64,000 nucleotides of DNA, taken from Globodera rostochiensis (Eukaryota > Nematoda > Chromadorea > Rhabditida > Heteroderidae). The stretch is from assembly GCA_018350325.1 (NCBI GenBank), contig JAEVLN010000031.1, forward strand, positions 603,472-667,471, given 5' to 3'. The notes under the pieces are model-generated. The model was not told the DNA's origin and ran no database searches. It worked only from the letters and a program-made list of their open reading frames with translations. Each line of letters begins with the position of its first letter. The stretch's first letter is position 1. Below, piece by piece: positions 32,121 through 44,775 of the stretch. The translations under genes were made by a program, and so were the position numbers.

Positions 32121-33300
32121 GAAAATAAATTCAAAATGGGATAAATCAACTAAGACGGAAACAAATTTTGCCAAAAGTTCAGCAAGCATTAACTAGCATC
32201 AGTCTCATCACTAGAGAGATCGGAAACGGGCGCCCAACTGTGAGCGCCCAAACGGACCTGGCGCCCAAACGTGAGCGCCCATCCGTGAGCGCCCAAATGA
32301 ACGACTCCCCAACTTTCAGTCCGAGCACAAAAGGTTAAAAGAATTTGAATACTTCGAACAAAATGTCGTGAGAAAAGAAACTAAAAAAATTTGGAAATGC
32401 CAATTGATCGAATAGAGGGGGGTGGAAAATAATAGGGATGCTCGAGAGTCTCTGTGTCATTTCTCGGTCTCGGTCTCGAGTCTCGGTTCTTGGTAAATTT
32501 CAATTCCCGAGCATCCCTAGAAAATGCTCTCCGCTTTTTGAATAAAAAAAAAGGTCACATTTTTTCATCGTTTCTCCGCTTTCTTCGCGTTGTCAGACAT
32601 TTTTTGTTGGTGTAAACCATTGGGTTTTATGATTCCAATGAGCTAAAAACTGAAATTGTATGTAAAAAATGCACATTTGTCAAAGGAAGTTGCTCAAATC
32701 AATTGGTTGTGCTTAGAAATATAACGAATGAAGCGAGTTTAACTTAAATATTTGATTTTAATGAAGAAATGAGGAATATGCGCATTTTAGGTACTAAATG
32801 ATGATTTTTAATGCTCCGATGCGGATTTTCAAAATTTTGAGATCAAGCCCTGCGATCTCTTGGCACTTTTCCCCTTCACTTTACTATTGTAATTTTAGTT
32901 TTCTACGGGGGTTTGGAAATGTTTATTTTTTCAGATGACGGAAGTATCTTCACATGAAAAATGTTCAACGTTTTATTAAATTCTTTTTCATTTAAGCAAG
33001 CAATTACTAATAATGAAAATATCTGATCTTTAATAATTAAATAATAATCAAATTAGATAAATTTAATAATGAAATTGAACATTATACAAATAATTTGTTT
33101 AATAAATTATGTTTTTACATTTCCAAATGACTTATTTGACGAGCTTTGGCAGACAAATCGATCAGAGCCTGAAGCAAGCAAAAACCCGTTTGAATCACAG
33201 TCAAAATTCAAAGTTTGTCATAAAACAAAAAATAAATAAAATTTCAGAATAATTTTGTTTTCATTTTTGGGTTTTACGTTTTCATCCTGGAACCCAAATT
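32120..33300. other. Spacer with one mini element
   Basis: No gene recognised. It contains GAGCGCCCAA tandem units at 32,225-32,310 and a mini foldback (32,433-32,519). Confidence 0.4.
32433..32519. mobile_element. hAT-like mini foldback, GTCTCG motif
   Basis: Ends TAGGGATGCTCGAGAG and CCCGAGCATCCCTA; flanks GAAAATAA / GAAAATGC (6 of 8). Interior TCTCGGTCTCGG as in 16,865-16,989, yet with different terminal bases. Confidence 0.75.
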
Positions 33301-33310
33301 AACACCAAGA

Positions 33311-34983
33311 TTAAGGTTGAACCGGACGGGGAGCAATTTGACGGGAGTTGTCAGAACGAATGTGCACAAAAAGGAACACTTAAAGTTAAGCATGAACAAC
33401 AATATGGAGCAGTTAATGTTCAAGGTACAAATCAGGGATGTGCTCTGGTCGCCTTTTTAAAAACCAAAATCATAAAACAGAATTCGGGTGGTTAAAACGA
33501 TCAGAAATTCTGTGAATCAAAACAGAAATATCTAAAAAATTCTACAAACAGTTTTTTTTCGAAATTTCAAATTTTGTTCATATCTTATGAAAACAGACAT
33601 AAAATTTTATCATCGCCACCAGGCACGTATTTTGCCTTTTGCCTTGGGGGGGGGGGAAGAAGTCGATTTTAGGGGTGCATTTTTAGTATCCAGAGATTTG
33701 CACAAAATTTTAAAAAAGCAAACATTTTATGAAGATTTAGGAATGTGAGGGGTCCGGTTGTGCCGACAGGCGCGGCCGGAAATTTTTGTTTTGAAGTGCT
33801 CCAAAAAAGACTAATTTTGCAAAACAAAATGGTCACCCTATGGGTTTTTTCTCAAATCCTTTGGGGAAGGGGGGGGGGTGTATTGGCCGGTAAACGACTT
33901 GATAAATCAGAAATCATTTTAATTTACAATAAGTCATTCAGGAACAGTTAAAATTGAACATAAATTTGAACAAAATGATGGGTCACAACAAGTTGAAGAA
34001 AGCCCAAATTTAATAAAAGTTGAACCGGTTGAAGTCGTTGTAGGAGATGAACCTCGGCTAAAAATGATTTCACCATTAAGCAAAAGTGCCCGCCGAATTA
34101 AGGCCAAAAACATAATGCCACAAAATGAATTATCCGAAGAAGCCGAAGAAGCTAATAATCCTTCATCCAATGAAACATTTGGGGAACCGGCTAAATCAGA
34201 AAGCGAAGATTTTAACCAACAAAATTCAAGAAAAAATTGAGTATTAAAAAAAAAAGCATTTTAAAAATGATTAAATTTTAGGACACTACTCTGAAAAAGA
34301 AAAGCTCGAAATTGTGAACAAATTATTGGAAATAAAGCAAAACCTTTACAAAAAAGGTGATAAAAGATCATCCAAAGCAATTGATAAAGAATTTGCTGAA
34401 AGATTTGGTGTATGTTCGCACAATAAACCGATGGGGAAAAAAATTTGGCAAAAGTCGAAGAAATCCAAAAAATGAACACAAACATTTGGTAGAAAAATTT
34501 GATCAGAAGAAAGCCGAGTTAAAGCGGGCCGGATTCAAAAGTTCATATCAAAATGAATTAGATGAAATTGTCGCAAAACAGTTGGGACTAAGTGATAGAA
34601 CAATTTACGCTTGGAAACGTGAACTTGGCCAAACCAGTGAGTATTTTGAGCCTAAATTTATATATTTATATTAATAAAAATTCTTTTACAGAACCAAACA
34701 AATACGCTGATAGCGAACAAAAGGAATTCATGAAACGTTATTGACCAAAATCCTAAAATTAGAGATGTGGACATTGTCAAAATGTTGAAAATTGGAAAAA
34801 ACACTTTTGTATGTATGGAAAAAGCAATTTAATCGACGGCATGATGGACATTCGGTGGAAGAAATGCCGCGGCAAATATTCAGAAAATTGAGAACTCGAA
34901 TTTGGGAAGAATTTAAATGGGCAATGTTTGAAAAACTCCCTCATATCGTTCTTTTTGGATCAGATTATGTAAAGATAAAATAA
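33311..34983 (+). pseudogene. Helix-turn-helix family gene, frame-broken
   Basis: Exon 33,311-33,424 reads KIKVEPDGEQFDGSCQNECA and GTLKVKHEQQYG. Exon 33,942-34,240 reads GTVKIEHKFEQNDGSQQVEE...KSARRIKAKNIMPQ and ends acidic before a stop. Exon 34,282-34,636 reads HYSEKEKLEIVNKLLEIKQN...KEFAERFG. A frame change follows, then VRTINRWGKKFGKSRRNPK and LGLSDRTIYAWKRELGQ. Exon 34,692-34,983 contains DVDIVKMLKIGKNT, a second frame change, and LYVWKKQFNRRHDGHSVEE. The repeated motif x-L-x-x-T-I-x-x-W-K-x-x is typical of homeodomain-like helix-turn-helix domains as in transposase N-termini, and I recall similar tandem domains in Globodera. At least three frame breaks and an early stop make it a pseudogene. 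A dispersed GC-core repeat lies in the first intron. Confidence 0.65.
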
Positions 34984-35248
34984 AATTGTACGAAAAACAA
35001 CTGACTTTTCCATTTTTTTTTCTATTTGCATAATTTTGAAGAATATTTAAAGAATAATGTTTAAAAATAACTTCATTTTTTCAGATTCTTCGCAATGAAC
35101 AAAAGCACCTTTAGTTACTAAATTGAAAATATCTTTATATTTATAAAATAAACGATTAAATCCGCCACGCAATTATATCTTTATTTAACTTATTGTAGTT
35201 TTTGAGAAGCAACAAAAAATGAAATTTATCAAAATATAAAACAAGATT

Positions 35249-35454
35249 TTGAAAACGGGTTATGTTTTTCTGACATTGCATGCGGTATTAGCTGCAGTTT
35301 CCCAAACGCAAGAGCTAAATAACCTACTGGATCTAAAAAAACTTACCGTTTGCGGCAAAGCCACAACCTCTAATTTGTTTTTTTTTTCTGAAGAAAAAAC
35401 AGGAACCGGAAGAATATCTGGAGGAGAAGGAAGATAATCAATAACCAACCCCAT
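35249..35454. other. Open frames on both strands, strand unresolved
   Basis: The plus strand reads KTGYVFLTLHAVLAAVSQTQ then ELNNLLDLKKLTVCGKATTS to a stop without an ATG. The minus strand starts MGLVIDYLPSPPDILPVPVF, includes KLEVVALPQT followed by a perfect GGTAAGTTTTTTTAG and then TTATTTAGCTCTTGCGTTTG. The strong donor on the minus strand favours a minus-strand exon, but the implied intron is only about 32 bp. Confidence 0.25.
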
Positions 35455-35609
35455 TAGATTTTTTTGGTTTAAACTACTAAAAACAATAAATTGTAAAAAA
35501 TATGTTTTTTTTTATGTTCCTATTTTGCGGTTGTATCCGCAACAGAACAATGCTCCCTTTTTTTTTTATAAACTTTTGAATAATTTCAAGCTTTTCTTAG
35601 GATGATTAG

Positions 35610-37067
35610 TAGAGCCCGGATTTATATGTGCTAAAACCCCAAAATATGTAAGTTTTTATTTGCTTAAAAATGCTAAAATAGGTACGTATTAAAAACCCAA
35701 TAAATGCCAAAATATGTGCCAAAAATGGTCAAAATCTACTCAGTTTATGCATAAATAATCAACATTCAAGAAATTGTCCTAATCGAAGATAAAAAGTAAA
35801 AATAAAAATATTTATATGCAAATTAAAGGCATTTCAGAAAATTTTTTTAAAAATATGGAATTTTAAAAATTTTCATTTTTGCAGAATTTTTAGTCGTGAA
35901 AAAGTCTTTTTAGGGGTGCATTTTTTGAAAATGTTTAAAAAGTCGATAGGGGTGTATTTTTCGTTTTTATTGCATTTTTCTTAAGAATTTTTTTTTTGAA
36001 AAATGGCGAAATAGGTGATAAAACTCTGAAAAAGCTTAAAATATGTAAGTAAATATGGCTAAAAAATATCCCCAAAATATGTTTTAATATGTGCTAAAAA
36101 GTCGCCATAATTCAACAATTTTTCAAAACAAAAACTATTTTTGGGCTTCTCTCATGGTAAGAAATACACGAAAAAAATATGTTAAAACATAAAATTAGAG
36201 ATCGGACGGATCGAGATTCTCGATCGAAATCTCGGTAAATCTCGACGAGATTTTTTCAAGATTCTCGATCGAAATCTCGATCGAAAAATTTGGCTCGACC
36301 GAGATTTTTCGAGATTCGAGATTCTCGATCGAATCGATCGAAAAATATTCGATCGAGAATCTAGATCGAAAAAAAATTGATCTGTTTTTTTTAATTTTGA
36401 GAATTCAACAAGTTATAGTCAAAAATTTTCACTGATAACTTCCAAAATTTAAGAAGTGTTGGCCGAATTTCGTTAATTTTGAAGCAATTTTCTTAACAAA
36501 CATTGCTAAAATCTTCAAAAAAAATTTCCGGCGGCGCCTATCAGCACCGCCGACTCCTCCCATTCCTAAAAAGCTTCTAAAAACACCACCATTTTTGTCA
36601 AACATGACGAGACCTCCATCAAATTTTTTTTCCCAGAAATTACAAAATTCCCTTTCACTTTCGAGCTCTTTAAAGACTATTAACGGATTTAAAAATCTTG
36701 CCTATTCTTATTAAAAAAATGCTGAAATTTTTATTTAAAAAAATGCTGAGATTTTTATTAAAAAAAAAATTTTATGAACAGATTTTCTTCAACCCCAACC
36801 CACGACCCCGACAATTTGGTCGTCCCCGACCCCCGACATTTTGAGGGATGGGGGCGCGAATATGAAAAATGCAAACAGTTTCTGAGTTTTGAAAACAAAT
36901 TGCAATATTAAAATCTCGAAAAATCTCGTTAAATTTTTCGAGATTCGAGATTTATCGAGATTCTCGATCGAAATCTCGATCTAAGAAATTTTTTCGAGAT
37001 CTTCGAGATTCAAGATTTATCGAGAATCTCGATCGAAATCTCGATCGATCCCTAAGTCCGTTCTCTA
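35610..37067. mobile_element. Nested foldback elements (ATATGTGC inside, GATCGAGATT outside)
   Basis: 35,610 starts TAGAGCCCGGATTTATATG, the left end of the family at 23,791, and runs to about 36,195 (TTAAAACATAAAAT). There a second element begins, TAGAGATCGGACGGATCGAG, ending CTAAGTCCGTTCTCTA at 37,067. Its interior iterates TCTCGATCGAAATCTCGATC and encloses a GC-core repeat (36,525-36,555) and a CCCCGAC stretch (36,790-36,850). Target copies CATAAAAT / ATAAAAAT are imperfect. The first element's right end is missing beyond ATCCG. Confidence 0.6.
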
Positions 37068-37179
37068 ATAAAAATCCGATGCGTTACCATGTAAAAAGGA
37101 TCTTCAGTATAAGTATCGAACGGAAAAAAGTAGTCATATATTCAAATTTTTTACAACCTTCCTGTGTAATAAATATCAC

Positions 37180-37255
37180 GTGGCTCAGTGGTTAGACTGT
37201 ATTGGGAAATTCTATTTTGTCTGAAGTTCGACCCCCGAGTGAGACAGTGTAGATA
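37180..37255 (+). repeat. tRNA-derived SINE-like unit
   Basis: ACGTGGCTCAGTGGTTAGAC (A-box-like) and GAAGTTCGACCCCCGAGTGA (B box), followed by GACAGTGTAGATAG. Confidence 0.55.
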
Positions 37256-39990
37256 GTTTTTTTTCAATGGTGTCAGAAAATAGAAAAAAATAGGGAACCT
37301 TTAAAAATTTTTTGAAATTCTTGGCCCGAAAAAAGTTGATTTTTTCTATTTTTTCTGATCATTTTTTGCTCTTCCGTGATGTATTTTTGGGCCACTTTTC
37401 TTAACGAATCCCATTAAAAAATGCAAAATTTTCCAAGCTCATTTGTCAATTATAAATGTGGATAAAGCCAAAATTTCGAAAATAAACGAGTTTTGTTAAA
37501 AAGTTACACTAAATACATTTTGGTACCGACAATTTTTTTCGGTACTTTTTTGTAACGGTACTTTTTCGGTACTTTACCAAATAGTACCGACCGAACCTTC
37601 TGGCCGATCACTAATCTTCAGTACCCAAAAAAAAATATTTCAATTGATAAGATGCCCCTGGCCCTCCTAGCAGAAGTAAAGCAGAATTGTTAAAAAAAAT
37701 TGAGCATGAAGCAATTGAAGTTGAAAACAATTTTTTTATAATCGATAACGCAAAATTTCAACCTTGAAATTGAATTTCGGATTTTTTTTGGATTTTAAAT
37801 CGTTTCGCATTTATTTCCCGATTTGCCCATCTCTGGAAGAAGTCTGTTTATCATGATGGTCTTTTATTGAAATGGAGATCCGATTGGCGGAGCAGGTCAT
37901 TGATCGGAATTGACGAAATGAAATATGTGCTTTAAAACAGTTTTAAACAAATAAGCAAGTTATCAAATACTACTCCCCGAATTTGATTCTCAATTTCCAT
38001 AACATTCGAGCCGGCATTTTTCTAAAAATCCATGTGCTTTTTCGAAATTTTGAGGCCAAAAAGGATTTTTGTGTTTAGAATATTCAAAAAAATAAATGGT
38101 TGGCGTTGTGTTAGAGTGCCTCTGGCGCTAATCCGAAAAACTGGATTTCGAATAGCAGGACGTTTGAGTGCGGCAAAATTGGAATGCTATAACTTTTTTC
38201 AAGCTTAACAAACGCAGGCGTGATTGCTTAGTACTTTTTGGAAGCTCTAAGTCTTAGAAGTTTTGATTAAGAAAAAGCTAAGAGATTCGAAACATTTCAA
38301 AAAAGTTATAGCCATACAAACAAAAAGTTCGGTTTTCGGGCTAATTGTTTGTGCGGCTATAACTTTTTTAATGTTTCGAATCTCTTAGCTTTTTCTTAAT
38401 CAAAACATCTAAAGACTTAGTGCCTAAGTAAGATCAAAAGTTGGATACCTAGTGGTCCCTCCCCACCCGACACCGGGCCCATTTTCTCTTTATAATACAA
38501 AAACAAATTTGTTTCACTCTTGAGCATTACAAAAAAAAAAAATTCCGCCCTTGCCAGTCCCGGGTAAAATTCAACTTGAAATGTCATTTTGGCTTCTTCG
38601 ATGAAATGTCGCCTCGAAGAAATGTCGGATTTTACTTATTCGACGTTCGAGCCGCAGAGGAATCGAGTCATTTTTAGGGTTGAATTTATTTTCTATTGAA
38701 CTTTTCTTAAGGAATTTTTAAAAAGCAACCATTGCTAACACAAATAAATTTTCGATTTTTAAGAAGTTTGTTGTCATACATGAAGCGGAAGTTCGTGACG
38801 ATCGCAACGTGCCCGTGTTGTTCAGGGTAGGTCAATTTTGTGAATATTATTTCGTTCATATTTGCTGAAAACCAACATAATTCATAGCCAGCTTTCATTT
38901 GGGTTGACCTTCGATCTACTTGGTTCAAATTGGAGAAACTTATAAAGCATTCGACCTTCAGATCGGAAGCGTTGAAATCAGTTGTGATTATTTTGATGTG
39001 CCGTGAAATTGCTCATTTTTAGTTTGAGAAAAACTGATTTTTCGAAATATCAAAATGCTTTAAAGCTTTAGTCTTAAAAGTTGATTTTATGTGATGCATT
39101 TTTGGGCAATAACTAAATTTTTTTGAATGATCTTAACAAGAAAACATCTAAATGTATTGCATTTTTCTTAAGAAATTTTTCGGAAACAAAGTTCAAAAAA
39201 GAGACCAGGAAAACTGGGAATTTTAGTACAATTTTTAAAATTTAAGTTGGCCAAAATGAACTCCGTGAAATCTTCATGAAAAACGGAGAATCATGCAAAG
39301 GGCACGTATTTTGCGGACCTCCTAAAAGCTGTGTTTAGTGATCTGGAAGGCAGCAAATGTCAAAAAATGGTGAGAAGAAAAAATAATAGAAAAATTAAAT
39401 TTTTGGACTATTTCTTAACAAGATTTGCTTAATATAATTACATTGTGCGAACTTTGTAAAAAAACACTGGGATTAGAAACATGTTATTGCCAGCATGATT
39501 TAATCAATATCCTCTCAGGAACCTCGGCTGTCTATCTACGGCAGAAACACTTAGTTTCAACTAGACTGTTTTAATTTTAAGATTGATGTGAATTTTAATA
39601 AATTTCAATGTAAACAATAAATTTTAAGCCATTATGTTATTTTTTTGCACTTATTTTGCTTATGAGCCCGGTTATTCGATCTTATTTTGGCACTTTCTCA
39701 CCTATTTGATGCGTATTTTGTGATTTTTTGAGCCTGAAAGCTCAGCCCTACTCATAATTTTTGATCCTTTAAAGATTCGCCAATTTGACATTTGGCCCGT
39801 GCAGCTGCTGCTGAGGTAGTAGCACGCCGGAGGGCGTTGAGACACAATCTAATGTGCGCGTTCGCAGATGCAAAAAACAAATAAGGGCTGGTTACACCGG
39901 GCCTTTCACTTTTCAAAAAAAAATGTGCGAGCGGGATCAGCTGCAACCGTACTTTCGGACTGACCAAAAATTCATTCGACTTTTCTGAGT
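37256..39990. other. Gene-poor interval
   Basis: No supported gene. It contains TTTCGGTACTTTT repeats near 37,530, a long hairpin (38,250-38,423) and a block at 38,850-38,960 (AGCTTTCATTTGGGTTGACC) resembling hairpin 1. Confidence 0.4.
38250..38423. repeat. Long inverted repeat (hairpin 2)
   Basis: Left arm 38,250-38,314 (TTTTGATTAAGAAAAAGCTA then AGAGATTCGAAACATTTCAA) and right arm 38,353-38,423 (TTGAATGTTTCGAATCTCTT-like, TAGCTTTTTCTTAATCAAAA) are near reverse complements with a loop of about 38 bp. The stem top is AAAAAAGTTATAGCC / GGCTATAACTTTTTT, shared in form with hairpin 3. Confidence 0.8.
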
Positions 39991-40224
39991 TGGACACAGG
40001 CGAGAAGTTTCAATCAAGTTTCGATTTAAATTTGTCAAAAAGTCCGATCTCTTTAGTGATGAGACTGAGGCTAGTTAATGCTCGCCGAACTTTTGGCAAA
40101 ATATTGTTTTCGTCTTTAATTATCCATTTTTGCATCTTTTCAGCGTTCTGCAGTCCGGATTTGAGGTCGCCGGCAGTCTTGATAATAATTCTTTTATCCT
40201 TACCCTCCCATTATTTTCGGGAGG

Positions 40225-40292
40225 CCCAGAAGCGTGCTTGGATCGGTGACAAGTTTAAGGAAGAAGGAGAGGGCGGAAACGATATCAGCCGG
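40225..40292 (+). CDS. Possible exon with strong donor, unidentified
   Basis: After ATTTTCGGGAG the frame EAQKRAWIGDKFKEEGEGGN then DISR ends at a consensus donor CCG|GTGAGT. An upstream open frame (from 39,990) could be contiguous but reads poorly. No function inferred. Confidence 0.25.
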
Positions 40293-41147
40293 TGAGTTCT
40301 TACAAAGGTGGACCAAAAGGCTTCGTTCTGTAATCTCAGTTGTTTTAAAACGATGTAGAACATTTTTAAAGTTTAACCATTTTTAAGAATTTATTTTTTA
40401 AGTTCACTTTTGTTTTATTTGAAATATTTAAAAGTTAGCAATTTAACAATTTTTTGTTATCACAATTTGAACAAGATGTCCAAGAATTGGGCAATTTTTA
40501 AAATAAAGCGGCAAATGATAGTCGACCCCCTCATTACGGTTATTCATTTTTTAGCACCAATGTTCCGAACAGCCGCATCAAATACCGCCATGACACGTTG
40601 GTCGCAACTCTGCAAAACCAACACAATTTGCCATTTCTTTCAGCTTTTTGCGTTTTTACAATATTTGTTCATTGTTCTACCATTTATCGCGCAATCACCT
40701 TTTTTTCATTTTGAATATCAAAATTTATCCCACCAAAAACATCTCTCCAACATTATTGTTGCTCAAAATTTTTGATGCATTATGCATTACAAATCATTTC
40801 AACATTTTTATTGTCTTTTTCTTGAAAGAAATAAAATTTTATATTAAATTTGAAGGTTTTATTGATTTTTTTTGTTTCGGCCAACAAGTGGCCTGATCAA
40901 CTCGGCGAATGAGCCACATAATTTTTTGTGTCTAATCGATCCGAAAAAAAGCTTGAGCCAAATCGATTTTTTCGATTCGAAGTTCAAATTTGGATCCGGG
41001 GTTCGATTGCAAAATTTGAGCTCGGATTCTTGCTCTACGCATATTTCTTCCACCCTAGGAAATATTACATTCTGGATTTTTAAATATTTTTTTCGTCGGC
41101 ACTCCATTGCTTACGGGATTACCCTGGTTCCCCGCTACCGTTCTGAT

Positions 41148-41232
41148 TAGGGTTCCTCCCCGACCCCTCGGGGGCGGAAAAGTCGGGGGTCGGGGAGGCC
41201 GGGGTTGGCCATGGGGTCGGGGAGGAACCTTA
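41148..41232. mobile_element. hAT-like mini foldback, CCCCGACC motif
   Basis: Ends TAGGGTTCCTCCCCGACCCC and GGTCGGGGAGGAACCTTA, perfect 8-bp flanks GTTCTGAT (41,140-41,147 and 41,233-41,240). 85 bp long. Confidence 0.9.
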
Positions 41233-41384
41233 GTTCTGATCGATAAAGCACCGGCGGAGTGGTGACGAAACTGTTCCACCACGTCTCGGGCCCGTCACAA
41301 ACTGTTCTCTCGCCATTTTCATACTATTCGGTAGTTGGACTTTTTTTGGATTTATAAATTTTTTGTATTGTATTTTCTTAAAAC

Positions 41385-41470
41385 CAGAGTAGGACAAACC
41401 CGTTAACCGAGTACAAATCATAAACCGGGTCTCCAAACTTCTGTTTTAAAACCGGGATTGTCCTACTCTA
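41385..41470. mobile_element. hAT-like mini foldback, AACCGGG motif
   Basis: Ends CAGAGTAGGACAA and TTGTCCTACTCTA; flanks CTTAAAAC / ATTAAAAC (6 of 8). Confidence 0.7.
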
Positions 41471-41920
41471 ATTAAAACAATTAATTAAGCCAAATAATGA
41501 TGATTTTTGTGGCTTTTTTAAAGGTACGGACCAAAAGGAACATTTGACGACCCGTGGACTGACGGATGGAAAATTTGGTCTGAGGAAGTCAGAATATATT
41601 TTATTTTTTTATTGTTACATTTTTATATCGCATTTTTAACGAAATGAGGCTTCCGGTTCCATTCGACATTTTTGTTTTAATCTCGGATTTTTGCTTTATC
41701 AAAATTTCGACATTTGTCAACAGAGAACACGGGTATTGAGAGTTTCATTGTGTAACAGACAAAGAAAGAACCTCTTTTAAATGGAAAATGCCGCTTTTTG
41801 GAAATTTGCCATTTCCATTTATGCCATTTCATATTTTCAACCAAGCATTCTTAAATTTAAAAAATAAAAATAAATAGCGTGCAGGTGTTTATGTTTTGAA
41901 TATTTAGTTTTAATTTGTAT

Positions 41921-42033
41921 TAGGGTTAAGCCCCGACCCCAAAAAATTTGGTCGTCCCCGACCCCGACATTGCCAACCCCGGCCAACCCCGACCCCGACT
42001 TTCCCGCCCCCGAGGGGTCGGGGCTCAACCCTA
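41921..42033. mobile_element. hAT-like mini foldback, CCCCGACC motif
   Basis: Ends TAGGGTTAAGCCCCGACCCC and GGGGTCGGGGCTCAACCCTA; flanks ATTTGTAT / ATTTGAAT (7 of 8). Confidence 0.85.
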
Positions 42034-43675
42034 ATTTGAATCACACAACCCATATGTCAAAGTCAAATTAGACTCAAGTAGCAATTTAGCAACATAAAGG
42101 TAAAAACATAATATTTTCAGTGGAAATAAATATTATTTAGTAGAGCTGTTTGAGAGTCTCGGTCTCGAGTTTCGAACCAAGATCTCGGTTTTTTGAGTCT
42201 CGGTCTCGACTCTCGGGTTTTGTCTCGGAAAACGAGATTTTTTGGACCTCTAAAGATGGGATTTTGGTGAGAATTCATTACAGATCGAAAAACAGAAAGC
42301 ATCATTCATAAAACAGTTTCTTTAAAATCTTCTTTAATCTGATCATTTTATTTAATCGTTGATCAAGCGCTGCTGAGAAAACATTTATTTCTGTTATTGT
42401 TAAAAGATTTCAACCAAATTTGCATTTATTTTTATGCTCGCCTTTTGAAAAGAACCACGAAATTTGGGATAATAATTGCAAAATATTTGAGTTGGTAACG
42501 AATATTTGGGGTCATACCAAAAATTTTCGGTCCGACCGAACCGAGAACCGAACCTAAAATTCCCGTTTTATCTGATTAGGGAATCTGAAAACACTTTAAA
42601 AAATTAGCGTATTTTTAAATTTTTGGTTGAAAATCTTTTACAATTGAGTCAAAAATTCAAAAAAATCTAAAGATCGACTTTTTTGGGCAAATTTTATATT
42701 GAATTTGGAAAAATTTATGTGCATATTTTGCAATTTTTCGTGCATATTTTATGCGTATATTTCAAGATTTTATGTGCATATAAAAGCCAGCCCTAGTGAT
42801 GACTTCTTTGCTTTATTGAAAAACTTTGAGGGGCTATAACTTGCTTCATAGTTCGTTCCGCGCTAAACAATGTTCAGATTCATACTCTTCAGACTGAGAG
42901 GAGTTAATTGGTATATGATTTGGGTGTTTTGGAGTCTGGGTGACCGACCACGCGCACATTTCCAAACGGACATCAAAATTGCGCCAATATTTGACTATAT
43001 TTATTTAAAATTATTTTAAAAAAACAAATTAATTATCAAATTTAATTTCCTTTTAGCATGCAAAGGCATAGCTTGATTGGCCCAACAATACAACTGGTGC
43101 TCAATATGTAATGAAGACGAAGCTGAGAACACGAATTGTGGTCCCGTTGCTGTTTGAAGAGCTGAACATGAGATACTAATATTGTTTTGAATATGAAGGT
43201 CCAAGTTAAATGCTAATAAACGAGGACGTTGCCAACCCGGTTAGTTTGGCCTCGTTCACAACAGTGATTTTGATTAACTCCATTACTATATTTATCTGCT
43301 AGAGAGATTTAATGACATCCTTTCGATCAATTCCGGACCCGAATTCGAACAATTTTCAAAATTTTGCAAAAATCATGTTGGCCTAAAAATCATTTAAAAA
43401 GCACGACTTCGATCATTACTTGCCTTTTCGTTGTAATTTTGTGCTTCTTGAATGATTTAGAGGCCAAGATTGATTTTTGGAAAATTTTGAATTTTTGAAA
43501 AATTGTTCGAAGTCGGGGTACGGGGTTCGAAATTGGTCGAAATAAATGTCAGATTCGGATTCTACGCCCCCGAAAACCCCTAGAAAATTTGCGAAACCCC
43601 AAAAATCCGAAACGATTTAAAATCCGAAAACCCAAAAATCCCGAAATTTCCATCCGAAACCCGAAATCTGTAATA

Positions 43676-43845
43676 ATATTCAGAAAATTGAGAACTCGAA
43701 TTTGGGGAGAATTTAAATGGGCAATGTTTGAAAAAACTCCAAATCTTTTATTGCCCTATGTTCCGGTTGTATCCGCAACAGAACACTGTTCATTTTTTAT
43801 TTTTATAAAATTTTGAACAATTTTAAGCTTTTATTAGAATGATTC
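43676..43845 (+). pseudogene. Truncated copy of the helix-turn-helix gene 3' part
   Basis: IFRKLRTRIWGEFKWAMFEK is nearly identical to 34,878-34,945. It continues as LLLPYVPVVSATEHC, matching 35,515-35,560 (TTGTATCCGCAACAGAACA). About 560 bp present between these blocks at 34.9-35.5 kb is absent here. Confidence 0.6.
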
Positions 43846-44309
43846 GGATTACCATTTTTTACTTTTCAACATTTGAAACTAAATTCAAAATGAGAATCAA
43901 CTGCCGGTACTAGCTGCCCCCAACGCTTAGAAGAATGTTGAAAGGCAACAATTTGCCGTGAATGGAGTTTAATATGTCCAGAGTGATCAGACTCTGTGAG
44001 AAGAGGATTCTGATCAGTTGAATTGAGTTTAATTTGTACATAGTGATCAGACTTTGTGAGAGGAGGGTTCTTATCAGTTGAATTGAATTTAAATTGTCCA
44101 GAGTGCCAGAGAAAAATGCTCCTTAGCAATTTAACCAGCCGTTATGGTGAAATAAACCGTGATAAAGCTTCTGATGACCCATTCTTTATATTGCACATTT
44201 CTACCCCGAAAACCCTATTTTGGGATTTTCGCGTCTAAAATAGGCTTAAGCTTATCCAGGCTTTTTCAAGATGTCTTTTTTTCAGCAACGTTCTAAATCT
44301 ATTTTAAGC

Positions 44310-44520
44310 TTTTGGGTGGGGGGGGGGTCGGCGGTGCCAATAGGCGCCGCCGGAGAAAATTTTGAAATTTTGACTTAATTTGCTAAGAGATTTTCAACAA
44401 ATTTAAAAAATCGGCACTTTTTTTGAAGTTTTTAGGAAAGGTAAGCGGCGGCGCCGATAGGCGCCGCCGGAAGAATTTTTTTAAAAAACTTAACAAGATT
44501 TGTTAAGAAAATCGCTCCAA
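44310..44520. repeat. Two GC-core dispersed repeats in tandem
   Basis: GGCGGTGCCAATAGGCGCCG (44,332) and GGCGGCGCCGATAGGCGCCG (44,447), each followed by AAAATTTTGAAATTTTGAC- or AACTTAACAAGATTTGTTAAG-type tails. Confidence 0.8.
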
Positions 44521-44689
44521 AAATGAGCAAAACAAAATCCCCCAAATGTTTTTTGATTTCGTTCAACAAAAAATGAATGAAAAGCTTGTGAATTGTCATC
44601 TAAAATGTTTGTTTCTAAATTGGAAAAAGGTAAAAAGAATTTTTTAAATTGTTTAACCACCGTAACTGTACAGGAAAATAAGAAATAAT

Positions 44690-44775
44690 CACGGACTCAG
44701 TCGGGGATTTGAACCCCCACCCACACTTATCTCCCCACACCAACCACTCACCATTACACCATAACCGAACCGCAT
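44690..44775 (-). repeat. tRNA-derived SINE-like unit
   Basis: Minus strand: GGTTATGGTGTAATGGTGAG (A-box-like) and GGGTTCAAATCCCCGACTG (B box), then body down to about 44,645 with TACGGTGGTTAAACAATTT, matching the body at 56,430-56,450. Confidence 0.65.

Larger units (their letters stand above)
40300..43675. other. Element-rich interval without genes
   Basis: No supported gene. It holds three mini foldbacks (41,148; 41,385; 41,921), a GTCTCG-type foldback piece (42,140-42,240) and iterated TTATGTGCATATTTT units at 42,710-42,785. Confidence 0.45.
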
